A stretch of DNA of 64,000 nucleotides from Kalaharituber pfeilii (taxonomy: Eukaryota; Ascomycota; Pezizomycetes; Pezizales; Pezizaceae): contig WHUZ01000002.1 of the NCBI GenBank assembly GCA_015179045.1, positions 124,001 through 188,000 on the forward strand, given 5' to 3'. A program made the position numbers and the translations under genes. The notes under the pieces are model-generated. The model was not told the origin of the DNA and made no database searches. It was given only the letters and a program-made list of their open reading frames with translations. Position 1 is the stretch's first letter, and the number at the start of each line of letters is the position of its first letter. Positions 44,901 through 54,206 of this stretch are shown here, one piece after another.

Positions 44901-46636
44901 GCCCAACACCCAATACAACCAAAGGCCCTGGCGTAGATGTCCCTAGCCACGTGCCACCGTTCTTTATGTGGCCTATTCAAAGAAGTTCCGGAACTAGGAC
45001 CCCTTTTGAAAACGAGGCCGAGCCATCCGAACCCAGCACATCCGAGACTTCCAACCCTTCGGACTCTAAAGGAAAGTCCCTAGCGAGATCTGAGACGGAA
45101 AACCCACAGTTGCAGCCCAACGAGGAAAGTGCACGGATTATCCTTAAAGACGTGGCGTATACTTTAAGGCACATGGAGGAGTTCAACATAGATGGAATAT
45201 ATGATGCGACTTCATTATCAAGTTTACAGGCGATTCAAGAAAGGAAGAAGGGGCTCAAACTTCCTGCCTCTATAAGTGAGGCGCATGATCGCCTTCTTAT
45301 GCGCGCAAAAGAGGTATTGGAATACTTTGTGCCTGAGAATATGGAGTCTGAGGTCATATGGAAATACTGGGGCGCACTCGATGATATTGTCTATGTAAGT
45401 CTCGCATCTGACATCCCCGACCTCCCAATTGTATGGCAATCTTCCGAAGGAATAATTGGTGTCAGCTCACTAATTCAGTATATGACTTACAGAAAACGCC
45501 CAGTGCGCTATCAGTCCCCAAAGTGGAAAAGATTGAGGCCCAGCTCGCACTTATTGCCAAGAAGGCCCAAGCAATTCGAAGTGGTGTCTCGAGTACCAAT
45601 GCAGACCATCCCTCGTACTATCGTGTTCCTGTCGATCTGGTGCAAGCTTTTGTAATGCTACTGGAGGCACTATTGCTCTATGGCTATGGTGGCTCTTTTG
45701 CAGGGCAAAAAGCGGGAAATACGGCTGTCCACGAGTGCCTTGAGAGCATGCAAGAGGCTGTATACCAGCTCTTGACCATGCTGCATGTGGGTGACTATAG
45801 CCATGGCGCCGTTATCGAGCTGGTGGGAAGACATAACCTTCTTGGACTAGTTTTATTGAACTTGCTAAGCGGTTCATCGACTAGCACATGGGGCCCGATG
45901 GAGGAATTCGACACACTGACTTACTTTCTACGAAAGACAAACAAATTGGTAAGTCACATGTCATGCCGACCATTTGCTGTATGTACCAGTCCGGTTACTA
46001 ACAAGTGGGTAGCGCTTCCAAATACAACGCAGACCGCGTAGGCAGCTCCTCGGCGACGTGCACAGTGTGACGCAGGGGCTCGCAGCAGTGCATGCCATAT
46101 TGCTGCAACAACACCACTGCTTGAGTTTAGCCCAGACGCCAGAATACCATCCAGACAAGTATTTCTCGTACGAATACTGCACGGAATTTGTAGATTCTAA
46201 GATAACATGGTTACGCCAGTTACAAGACAATGTTCATTGGCTCCCAGCACAGGTATGATTTCCTGGGTCTTAAAGTTCGTCAGAATCCAAAATGGAAAAT
46301 CTGCTCTGTAGGTATTCTGGATCCCTTGAGCTGAAGCAATAATGCCACGTTTTATAGTTACTCCAACTGTTAGATGCAGACAAAGATAGTAACGACAAGG
46401 CAATCGTCGCATTTACTACGGTCACAGTTATATTCCTACCGCTGTCATTCGTCTGTAGCTATCTTGGTATGAACACGATAGACATCCGGGAGATGGATCG
46501 CGGAGTATGGATCTTCTGGGCCACTGCAGTCCCAGTAACATTTGTAACCGTTCTGGCAACCTTGATAATTGCGTTTCAATGGGAGAAGCTGAGAGACTTG
46601 CTGGAGGATGTATTAGAGGGGCAGCTGAAGCGGTAA
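41929..46636 (+). CDS. CorA-like membrane protein, nine exons
   Basis: A consistent model is exons 41929-42066, 42156-42310, 42446-42500, 42563-43025, 43124-43290, 43352-45394, 45493-45948, 46013-46252 and 46358-46636: 3,996 nt, about 1,331 aa, all phases compatible, every intron GT-AG. The N-terminal half follows fungal CorA-like proteins (TNIRW, FPYFSL, HPPRT, RLIHVPQLWAL, WLEFLYRVELL). A long Pro/Ser-rich, probably disordered region fills most of exon 6. The C-terminus has a conserved KDSNDKAIVAFTTVTVIF helix into TM1, then YLGMN (the CorA GMN motif), and TM2 (WIFWATAVPVTFVTVLATL). CorA proteins carry Mg2+ across membranes; transport by this fungal group is unproven. A GTAAGT at the stop codon could extend the protein through one more intron (acceptor near 46719). 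A tail B micro-retroposon sits in intron 2. Confidence 0.8.
42327..42390 (+). mobile_element. Tail B micro-retroposon in an intron, 13-bp TSD
   Basis: The 64-bp insert is the tail B core (GCCCTGCCATGG ... CACGTGAAAT) plus about 21 A, flanked by AGTGCCCCCAGCA at 42314-42326 and 42391-42403. Without it and one TSD, intron 2 of the CorA-like gene would be 58 nt; with it the intron is 135 nt, and both splice sites are intact. Confidence 0.95.
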
Positions 46637-47154
46637 GTGGGATATCTATGAACTCAGTATGAACTTATGATATTGGATGGCGAGTTCAATCATTGACCAA
46701 TGTGGCATCGAGATGCAGGCATCTACCTGGCTATCGTAGGCAACCCACTGGAGCTGGGTACATGAGTACCTAAGTTGGGTTTGAGGTTTCTTTGGGGCGT
46801 GTTATCGGTGTTTTGCGGGAGCACAAGAATGCACAGGTTGCAATTAGGTCTTCGAATGCTAGGCTGAGTTAGGGTTAGGTAAATAGCACGCTTCATTATG
46901 ATTGTCCAAGTCGTCGATGCCCAAGTTCGGTCATTATTCCTTGCTTTTTTTCCCCCTCTAAGTATCATTACTCATATAACGCCCTATGGGCTATGAAGAG
47001 AGTTTGCTTCTTGCTCCCAAACCAGTTATAAGGACGAACTGTCCTGGAAAAGTTGCATGCTTTCCGTTTCTATGTACATAGGTCATCATATGTAGCTCTT
47101 TAGACCTACAGGGGATGTTTTTGAAGCCTGCCTTGTAATCTGTACGCAGCTTAT

Positions 47155-47157
<3 letters not shown>
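46637..47157. other. 3' flank of the CorA-like gene with a tail A relic
   Basis: At 46963-46996 a decayed tail A on the minus strand (ATCATTACTCAT, CGCCCTATGGGCTATG) remains without poly(T) or TSD. No gene is supported. Confidence 0.5.
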
Positions 47158-47194
<37 letters not shown>

Positions 47195-47232
47195 CACGTG
47201 ACCCCGCATGCAGCTATTCGCCATGGCAGGGC
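47158..47232 (-). mobile_element. Tail B micro-retroposon, 14-bp TSD
   Basis: About 35 T, then the complement of the tail B core. It is flanked by ACGCAGCTTATGTT (47144-47157) and ACGCAGCCTATGTT (47233-47246), one mismatch. Confidence 0.9.
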
Positions 47233-47375
47233 ACGCAGCCTATGTTACCCTGCTCCTGTTCTGTTATGGGATGGTAACAACCGAGTGAAAGTAACCCCAA
47301 TGTACCTATCATAGAGGCAGGTTAGCTTTTATGCTGATCAGCTGCTGTCAATTGGGCAACTTAAAGGTAGTCTGA

Positions 47376-47429
47376 GCCCTGCCATGGCGAACAGCTACAA
47401 GCGGGGTCATGTGATACAAAAAAAAAAAA
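47376..47429 (+). mobile_element. Tail B micro-retroposon, 10-13 bp TSD
   Basis: GCCCTGCCATGG ... GGGGTCATGTGATAC plus 12 A (54 bp in all), flanked by GGTAGTCTGA at 47366-47375 and 47430-47439. Confidence 0.93.
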
Positions 47430-48073
47430 GGTAGTCTGACTTTTTTTAAGGGCACTGCACCCACCCAGAAATTCAAAGCCCTTCCGACATGTCAGGAGGC
47501 CAATGCTGACATGTATTACGGTTTCTACGATGATGTGGTAAATAGAGGGTGTAACTTAGAACAACACTTTGTCGGGACCTCTCCGGGCAGGCCAGTCTGG
47601 CCTGCCCCGATGCAGGGGTATCGACAGGGAACTGTAGACTAGCCTGCCCGGTTGGAGAGGTATCTACTAGCCGAAAAAATAAGTATCCGGACAGGGGATA
47701 AATGCATATTATGCGCTATGCAGCATTTGCTCTAAACTAGCATATGTTTCGTATTCTTGACTGTGGATATCCATGAGACTAGTTCAATTTCGTAATAGAT
47801 TGTCCAAATTCGCATACCAAATAGCCCAATATTGCTTTTATCAATAAAACAATGTCTACAATAATGAAGATACTGAAATCAACATGCACTAACATCATTG
47901 AGAATGCACATATGCATCAGCTACAAATCTTGAAGTTGTGATAAAGTGCAGATGAGAGTACTGCTACTGGAAGGAGGTCACTACTGCTTGTTTTCACTAC
48001 TATTGCAGTGCTCTTCTGTAGCCTGTTCCAGACGCTTTTCCGGAAGCTTTTGTGGAGACTGTTCCGGAGGCTG

Positions 48074-48184
48074 TTTGAGTAGCTGTTAACATGCTACAAG
48101 CAGCTGTTTGAGTAGCTGTTAACATGCTACAAGCAGCTGCTTGAGTAGCTGTTAACATGCTACAAGCAGCTGTTTGAGTAGCTG
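48074..48184 (+). repeat. 33-bp tandem repeat, 3.4 copies
   Basis: TTTGAGTAGCTGTTAACATG plus 13 bp is repeated three times with one change, then partly a fourth time. Confidence 0.9.
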
Positions 48185-48493
48185 TTTAAGAAGGTGTCGT
48201 TCCAGAGGTTGTTCCAGAGGCTACTTTAAAAGCCGTTTCGGAGGCCGTTTGAGCTCGAACAGCCTCTCGAGCAGTATTTCAATGGCCTCTAGAACAGCCG
48301 TTGGAACAGCTCTTGGAATAGCCTTGGAAAAGCTTCTAAAAAAGCTCTGAAGAGCAGTCTTGAAATCTTAGGCCCTTTTAGAACAGTAAGTTTTGATCAT
48401 TATAATGCCTGAACCTATGCTTATCATGGTTGCCTACAGTGCCATTTTTATATTCCTAGTAGAGGGCTTATATCTATTTTCCTTGTTCTGATA

Positions 48494-48938
48494 TGTGATA
48501 ACTGGCAAGCCGAAGCGGGTTACCGAAGGAAGTTGGATGGCCGAATACAGCCGGCGATAGCAGCGGCCGAACGACGGACCAGCATGATCATGACCTCAGT
48601 GCGACCCAACATGAAGCGACCGGCTGCGTACTAACGTAGGGATCGTCTCAACGGACCGAATGGGTAGCACTGCTGACTATCTTAGTGGTTTTCCTCATGT
48701 TCTCTTTCGTCATAATGTTAGCAATGCTTCGTGTGTGTGTGTGTGTGTCGTCATTATCTGATCGTTCAGTACTTGTCACTTCGTCTACCAATATCTGTTC
48801 ATTCGCTCTCTTGTAACGAGTCCACACTGGTCAACTCAATAGTAACGATACAGCTACTCTCTCTCACATCGTGTGCCTCCGTACCCACGAATACTACGGG
48901 TTATCCTCTAGCCACGTGCCCTCGCTGTACTCCTTACA
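48494..48938. mobile_element. Solo LTR with 5-bp TSD
   Basis: The 445-bp block begins TGTGATAACT and ends TCCTTACA, flanked by TGATA at 48489-48493 and 48939-48943. It contains a GT microsatellite. It sits inside the left target duplication of the LINE insertion at 48944-49007, so it came later. It differs from the solo LTR at 2.7 kb. Confidence 0.7.
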
Positions 48939-48943
48939 TGATA

Positions 48944-49007
48944 CTTTTTTTTTTTTTTTTTTTTTTAAATCATTTCTCGCTTGCCGCCCTAGGGGCTATG
49001 GCGAAGT
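48944..49007 (-). mobile_element. Micro LINE insertion, tail A
   Basis: Poly(T) and the complement of the full tail A hairpin (loop CTA). CTTGTTCTGATA flanks it at 49008-49019 on the right and at 48482-48493 on the left, the latter now separated by the solo LTR. Confidence 0.8.
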
Positions 49008-49605
49008 CTTGTTCTGATATGTAGGTATATGACTGTTGGTATTGCAAGTTCTAAATTCATTATGTCAGCTGTCCAGATAATTCTGATATAATAAAATAGG
49101 ACACTATCTACGAAATTTGGACTGGTCTCATAAACATCCATAGCTAAGCATACGAAAATATGTTAGTTTATGCCAACTACTGCATAGCGCATAATAGGCG
49201 TTTATCCCCTGTCCGGATACTTATTTTTTCGGCTAGTAGATACCTCTGCAACCGGGCAGGCTAGTCTACAGTCCCCTGTCGATACCCCTGCATCGGGGCA
49301 GGCCAGACTGGCCTGCCCGGAGAGGTCCCGACACTTTGTGGTTGACCTTTAAGAGGGCAGCTCTTGCTGGCCCTTGTTATAGTCAATCCTGCGTGCCTTC
49401 CATCTATTGTCTAACTTGCTATGATATCATGATGTTCTATATATGGATATCCCTCAGCCACTGCCTCGCCTCATCTAGAGGTCCATCTGGTGGCTCTGCT
49501 CCTGGAGGTCCGCCGGTGGCTGACACTGTTCTATGACCATGCCATCAGATCCTTGCAATACACATCCGTGCCCGACTGATGTTTCATTGCCCAACTGCAG
49601 CTATT

Positions 49606-49676
49606 GCCCTGCCATGGCGAACAGCTGCAAGCGGGGTTACGTGAAAGAGAAAAAAAAAAAAAAAAAAAAAAAAAAA
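49606..49676 (+). mobile_element. Tail B micro-retroposon
   Basis: Full tail B core (GCCCTGCCATGG ... GGTTACGTGAAAG) plus about 27 A. Flanks share TGCAGCTA (before 49604 and from about 49679), a partial TSD. Confidence 0.85.
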
Positions 49677-49710
49677 CATTGCAGCTAGCAGCTTTATGGG
49701 CCAATATGGG

Positions 49711-51142
49711 TTTTTTTTTTTTTTTTTTTTTTTTTTATTTCACGTAACCCCGCTTGCAGCTGTTCGCCATGGCAGGGTCCCTGGACCGAAGTCCTTCTGG
49801 CCCGGAGACAGGCACCTGTGCAACTACATACAAAATCGTCCCCTGTAAAAACACACAACGATACTATGACTTCGGTGATGTGGAGGAACACAAAGCGAAA
49901 GCCCAATCCCCCAAGAGAACAATTAAGCACGAATACTCAAATATCCCCCCAGAGAATCAAGCAGTCATATCCATCTCCTCCACATCCCTCCCCTTCCCCT
50001 TTCTGTCCACCTTTGTTATTCTGTCCCAGTCATACAAGCACGAGTGGTACCATTTGCCTGATAACCGTACCTTCGCTGGTGTTTGACTATCTGATTCTAC
50101 CTCCCCCTCCAGGTAGATAACAATCGAGCTAGTCTTCTTTCCCTCCCTCCTTTCTTTTCTCACCAACCATCTTGCCGCAACAATCTTCCCCATCCATGGG
50201 TTCGCCTTTTCCATCCACTCTCTTACTTTCCCAAGTTTCTTCGTCACCGCTATGCCGTGCACCACAACTGCCCGGCCAGATTGCGGGAGCCTTTCTTTCT
50301 GGGATGTTCTTGCTTTCGGAGATGATGTTGGAGGCTTCTTGTTCTGCTTGGGGGGGTTGGTACTGGACCCCCTTGCTGCGTTTTTGGATTGAGAAGCGGT
50401 GGACCTTGTTCGGTTTTTCGGTGGTGCTGCTGGAGGTGGGTTGGTTTTTTGTGCTAGGGGTGTATTTGGTGGAATGCTTTGAGAGACGATTGCTGCATAT
50501 GACAGCGGAGGTATTGTCTCTGGCTCGGTCTGTGTTTCCCCTTCCTTTTGCCTATAACTTCGCTGTGTGGGAGCATAGTTCTTGCAACGTTCCCCTTTCG
50601 CTGCTGCTGCGAGTAAATCTATGCGCTGGTGTACGTGTCCGAGATAGCCTAGGAACAAGTCTGTTGGCTCGAAGTTTGGTCTTTTCATAAGGTCTTCTAT
50701 ACATTTCTGGATATGAATAATGATATCTCCCACTGCCTCAAGCATACAAGTCATATTAACTCCACCAAGTTTTTCAATGATTGACTGGAGCAGTGGGGCC
50801 TCGAGACGAGTACTTCTGGCAAGTGTTGTCTTGGCACCTGAAGATGTGTTTTTCGGTGCCGGGCTGCCCAATGCCGCGAATCGATTGGTTCGATCCATGG
50901 TGGAAGTGCCAAGAAGTCAGGGGTAGTAGTGTGCTTGTCAACGGAGCAGGGAGCTGAAATCTCCTCAAAACTTAACCCCCAAGGGAAACTTGAGGAGTTG
51001 GGTTTTTTGGAATAAAAGTTAGATCTAAAGACTCAGCGCACTGAGAGCTTTCGATCTATGTATGTTTCGCTGGGGGGGACGCTGTGGTTCCGGAGTGGCT
51101 TCCGAGTGCTCGTCCTGTCGAAGTGGTTGTCGCTGAGCGTCG
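49711..51142 (-). mobile_element. ORF1-only LINE derivative with tail B
   Basis: It is flanked by GGCCAATATGGG at 49699-49710 and 51143-51154. On the minus strand it has a 244-nt leader, an intact ORF1 (50898-49957), a short 3' region and tail B with poly(A). There is no ORF2, so it depends on another LINE for reverse transcriptase. The leader looks complete, which argues for an internal deletion rather than 5' truncation. Confidence 0.85.
49957..50898 (-). CDS. LINE ORF1 protein (RNA-binding, gag-like)
   Basis: The 313-aa frame starts in a good context (ACCATGG; MDRTNRFAALGSPAPKNTSS). The middle third is Pro/Ser/Lys-rich and probably disordered. The C-terminal third has an RRM-like core (RAVVVHGIAVTKKLGKVREW, then GKKTSSIVIYLEGE), as in ORF1 proteins of Tad1-like fungal LINEs. 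The CCHC knuckles that usually follow are missing, consistent with a deletion running from here into the 3' UTR. A diverged copy of the same region is at 23.75-24.25 kb. Confidence 0.75.
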   Translation of the reverse strand: MDRTNRFAALGSPAPKNTSSGAKTTLARSTRLEAPLLQSIIEKLGGVNMTCMLEAVGDIIIHIQKCIEDLMKRPNFEPTDLFLGYLGHVHQRIDLLAAAAKGERCKNYAPTQRSYRQKEGETQTEPETIPPLSYAAIVSQSIPPNTPLAQKTNPPPAAPPKNRTRSTASQSKNAARGSSTNPPKQNKKPPTSSPKARTSQKERLPQSGRAVVVHGIAVTKKLGKVREWMEKANPWMGKIVAARWLVRKERREGKKTSSIVIYLEGEVESDSQTPAKVRLSGKWYHSCLYDWDRITKVDRKGKGRDVEEMDMTA

Positions 51143-51154
51143 GGCCAATATGGG

Positions 51155-52476
51155 TTTTTTTTTTTTTTTTTTTTTTATTTCATTAATCGCATGCCGCCCT
51201 ATGGGCTATGGCGATGTTTAGTTACAGTGGTATGATGGAAAAATGATAATGAAAGAGTAAAGAAAAATCGATAATGAAAGAGTAAAGAAAATTGAACCAT
51301 CCTATTCCTCCCCCGCCCATTCCAATATTTCCGCCATGTTTGTGTCCTTATCTAACTGTCTTATCACGTCTGCTCCTCTTGCGGTTTTCCTGTTCCATGC
51401 CGAGCAGCTACTCTTTATGTGATCCCAGGTCTCCGGCGCTTCGCCGCACCATCTGCACTCCAGGGAGGTGGCCTTTCCAATCCTGAATCTCCATTCCTTC
51501 AGTCCCTTATTGCCCAATATCCCTGCCATTGTGGCCAGATACCGGCGTTTGTCGACCTTTTGGAGTGGGCGGTAGTTCAGTCCGGCTTGGTTTCTTTCGG
51601 CAGCTCTGGATGCTTTGTATTCTTGTCTTATTCCTGGCTCTGTCACTATCTCGTCTTCGCTTCGCAAGGCAGTGCCAACTTTCGCCGCTTGGTCCGCCCC
51701 CGTGTTGCCTTGTATTCCTTTATGGCTCTTGACCCACATGATCGCAAGGTCTAGATCACCCCTGGCTGCCCTTTCTTCCCAACGTCTCCTCACCTCGCTG
51801 GCGGCTCCGTCGGGTGTGGGGTCGCCTCTCGCTATCTTTTGTAGTTTTGCGATCGCCGTCTGTGAGTCGGTGATTACCATCAGCTCGCCTGGCACTTGTA
51901 GGGCCTTGCTTATCGCTATGAGCTCTCCATCGTTTACCGTGCTTCTCTTCCCCAGGTAGTAAGACTGTGCAGTGGATCGATGGTATACTCCCGCTCCCGT
52001 TGTGTCCTCTATCCTGCTCCCGTCCGTATACACCCCTTCCCATCCTTCGTCTGTCTCTCTTTCTATGATAGCTTCCCATTCGTCCCTGCTCAGGTCGCTC
52101 GGTTGTGTGGGGAACGTGTGTAGCGGTAGCGGATTCCGGTGCCTTAGATCTCCTCTCAAGTAAGCAGAGTCCATGTCCGGGCGAAGGATCGGTTCGTGTG
52201 GGAATCTCAGTGTTCTGGCTTCTACTCTCTCTCCTTCTCCTGCTACGAAAGTTTCTATCGACTCTAGGTTGACGATCCCCTCGACTATTGTTCTCCTGGT
52301 TCCCCATGGTGCCCCGGTGATGTTTCTCGCTACCATGTACTGCCATTTCTCTAGCTCCCTTAACTTCTTTCCCGGCGGAGCCCCTTTCGCATGTCTGAGC
52401 CAGGCCCAGCTCCCGTAGGTTGCGATGTTTCTGGCTATGCTGGTGTATAGCTGTCTTCTTTTGCTTGGGGGAATTT
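51155..52476 (-). mobile_element. 5'-truncated Tad1-like LINE with tail A
   Basis: It is flanked by GGCCAATATGGG at 51143-51154 and 52477-52488; the first copy is shared with the neighbouring LINE. It consists of the last quarter of ORF2, a 130-nt 3' UTR with a repeated TTTACTCTTTCATTATC word, tail A (outer stem ATCGC/GCGAT) and about 22 A. This copy shows what tail A belongs to. Confidence 0.9.
51302..52476 (-). pseudogene. LINE ORF2 C-terminal part: RT end, RNase H, CCHC
   Basis: The open frame runs from the truncated edge to the stop at 51302 (about 390 codons). It shows the end of the reverse transcriptase region (YGSWAWLRHAKG), a full RNase H domain (YTDGSRIEDTTGAGVY, DGELIAISKAL, VITDSQTAI, VKSHKGIQGNTGADQAAK) and a C-terminal zinc motif (CRWCGEAPETWDHIKSSC). 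It ends NMAEILEWAGEE. Endonuclease and RT catalytic parts are missing, so it cannot act alone. Another copy of the last few codons is at 53.98 kb. Confidence 0.9.
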
Positions 52477-52488
52477 GGCCAATATGGG

Positions 52489-52967
52489 TGGATATCCCCT
52501 TTCCGGTATGAGCGGGTCAGGGGGTACCGCCGACCGTTGCGCACCAGCCGTGAGTCCTCTGCTGGGAGGTCACTGGGCAATTCGCCTCAAAGGGATATTT
52601 CGGGTTGTACTGTGTGGTGCCGTGTTGAGTGTATGTGCAAGTGCGAATGTACAAGCAAGGCAAGATCAACTGATGTTTGTATGTCTTGAATATAGTAGAA
52701 GGATGATCAGTAAGAACACAAAGGCAAGCTACATAAAGAATAAAGGAGAACTGAAGACAGGAATTAAGAACTAAACCGTAGAATAGAAGAACTAGATGTG
52801 TAGGAAAAGAACTGAATTGTTGAATGAAGAGCTGTACAGAAGCACCGCCTCTTATAGCGATGGCCGACCGAATATCCATTTCTGATCACACTTCCTTCCA
52901 GCCTTACCCTCATTCCCAGTACTCGCTTACTGTATAACCCACGTGACCTACGACGTCCTTGAGGCTC
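52489..52967. other. No gene recognised
   Basis: Sequence right of the LINE pair. Only short frames without features. Confidence 0.35.
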
Positions 52968-53262
52968 TAGTGAGCGGCACGAGCTAGCTCGAGCCTGGAT
53001 TGATTATATACATAATATTGACAAACTAAACTAAACTAAGCTAAATTTTCATCTTTCTCACTACTATCAGCTAAATTGTGCATTTCGAAGTTGTTGGTAG
53101 GTCAGAATGAGCTCCAAGTCTCTAATTATTACTTTATTAGGTATTTACAGTTTATGAAACCTTGCACTGGCTAAGCATTTTAGCGAGCTGTCAAGAAAAC
53201 ACTATGATAGCATGATCTTGGCTCGTTTGAGCTCGAGCTGGCTCGGCTCGTGCCGCTCACTA
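52968..53262. mobile_element. MITE, 295 bp
   Basis: Perfect 17-bp TIRs TAGTGAGCGGCACGAGC (52968-52984 and inverse at 53246-53262) with further imperfect pairing (GCTCGAGCC). The edges are TA. The interior is AT-rich and non-coding. Confidence 0.75.
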
Positions 53263-53743
53263 CCTTGAGCCCAGCGCCAGTGCGGTTATAGTCTAGCAGT
53301 TAGGCGCTGACAACATGCTCCTGTCCTGCCCCTGCTGATCCACCACCTTCTTTGCGTCTCCCATTCCCCATTGCATCCTTGTACTCCTTCACCCCTAAAC
53401 ATCACGCCATGCCTCCTCCACCATTACCACTGTCATCACGTTCCCCTCTCCACCCTTCCTCAACTTCACTCCCATCCCCATCGGACTCTCAAAGAGATTA
53501 CAAATCTCCAAGACCGCTTGCAGGAGCTGCATCTCCGAAGCCGGGGAACAGAAGCGGGACGTTCCACAGAGGAGCGTCATCGGGGACAACACACGGCTGG
53601 TAGAGGTCTAAGGCGCTATGTGCGGGGATGATTAGAACCTAGGGGGTCAGGCGAGTGTATGGAATTGGATACGGGGCGCTTATATTAGCTCGGGGCGCCA
53701 GCCCTTGGTGGTCCCTTGAAGCAACCTCTGCTAGCATGCTCTC
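53263..53743. other. No gene recognised
   Basis: A tRNA A-box-like stretch (TATAGTCTAGCAGTTAGG, about 53285) has no B box behind it. An open Pro/Ser-rich frame (53371-53631) has no recognisable domain. Confidence 0.3.
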
Positions 53744-53756
53744 GAGCTTAGATTTT

Positions 53757-53820
53757 GCCCTGCCTTGGCGAACAGCTGCACGCGGGGTCATGTGATATTA
53801 AAAAAAAAAAAAAAAAAAAA
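53757..53820 (+). mobile_element. Tail B micro-retroposon, 13-bp TSD
   Basis: GCCCTGCCTTGG ... GGGTCATGTGATATT plus about 22 A, flanked by GAGCTTAGATTTT at 53744-53756 and 53821-53833. Confidence 0.93.
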
Positions 53821-53942
53821 GAGCTTAGATTTTGCGGCAGGAGAATATGTGTAGCTATACCTCTCTTTGCCCTCACTCGGGCTCGGAGAACTGAAAGGCC
53901 ACCTTTGCAACACCTTGACGAAACAATTGAATGTCGTATTCG

Positions 53943-54130
53943 CCCTGCCATGGTGAACAGCCGCACGCGGGGTCACAATATCGCCGAAATACTGGAATGG
54001 GCAGGGCAGGACTGAATTCTTCAGGTTTCTTTTAATTCCTATTTCTTCTTTGTTTTTCTTTATCAGTTTGTAAGGAATTTTAGTCTATATAAGATCTCGC
54101 CATAGCCTATTAGGCGGCACGCGAGTAATG

Positions 54131-54169
<39 letters not shown>

Positions 54170-54196
54170 CACGCGGGGTCACGTGACAAAAAAAAA
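53943..54196 (+). mobile_element. Tail B micro-retroposon split by a LINE copy
   Basis: The two parts 53943-53976 and 54183-54196 together make one tail B core with 9 A. It is flanked by GTCGTATTCG at 53933-53942 and 54197-54206. The LINE copy at 53977-54168 lies inside it. Confidence 0.9.
53977..54168 (+). mobile_element. 5'-truncated LINE with tail A nested in a tail B element, 14-bp TSD
   Basis: GCACGCGGGGTCAC, part of the tail B core, is duplicated at 53963-53976 and 54169-54182. The insert begins in the last codons of ORF2 (IAEILEWAGQD, stop at about 54015), continues through a 3' UTR and ends in tail A and about 30 A. Its hairpin has the changed inner pair (GCCT ... AGGC). Confidence 0.93.
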
Positions 54197-54206
54197 GTCG
54201 TATTCG

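Larger units (their letters stand above)
47670..49233. mobile_element. Tc1-like non-autonomous element inside the palindrome
   Basis: It is bounded by TA (47668-47669 and 49234-49235). TIRs begin GCCGAAAAAATAAGTATCCGG (one T/C-type change at most) and continue for over 150 bp, related to the MITE at 34417-34702. The interior contains a degenerate CTGTTCCGGAGG-type repeat (48000-48360), a 33-bp tandem repeat, a solo LTR and a LINE tail. No transposase was recognised. Confidence 0.75.
47572..49331. mobile_element. Palindromic foldback element split at its centre
   Basis: Near-perfect inverted arms of about 98 bp (TCGGGACCTCTCCGGGCAGG inward to GGTATCTAC) lie at 47572-47669 and 49234-49331, flanked by CACTTTG at 47565-47571 and 49332-49338. 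Without the inner element the arms would meet as GGTATCTACTAGTAGATACC, a perfect palindrome. Alternatively the whole is one element with long TIRs. Flanking TGTAACTTAGAACAAC resembles 61196 onward. Confidence 0.75.

Noticed and set aside
51756..52580. Second long minus-strand frame across the LINE ORF2 region
   Set aside because: It is an alternative frame of the RNase H coding sequence without domain matches.
53280..53310. tRNA A-box-like sequence
   Set aside because: No B box at a plausible distance and no cloverleaf.
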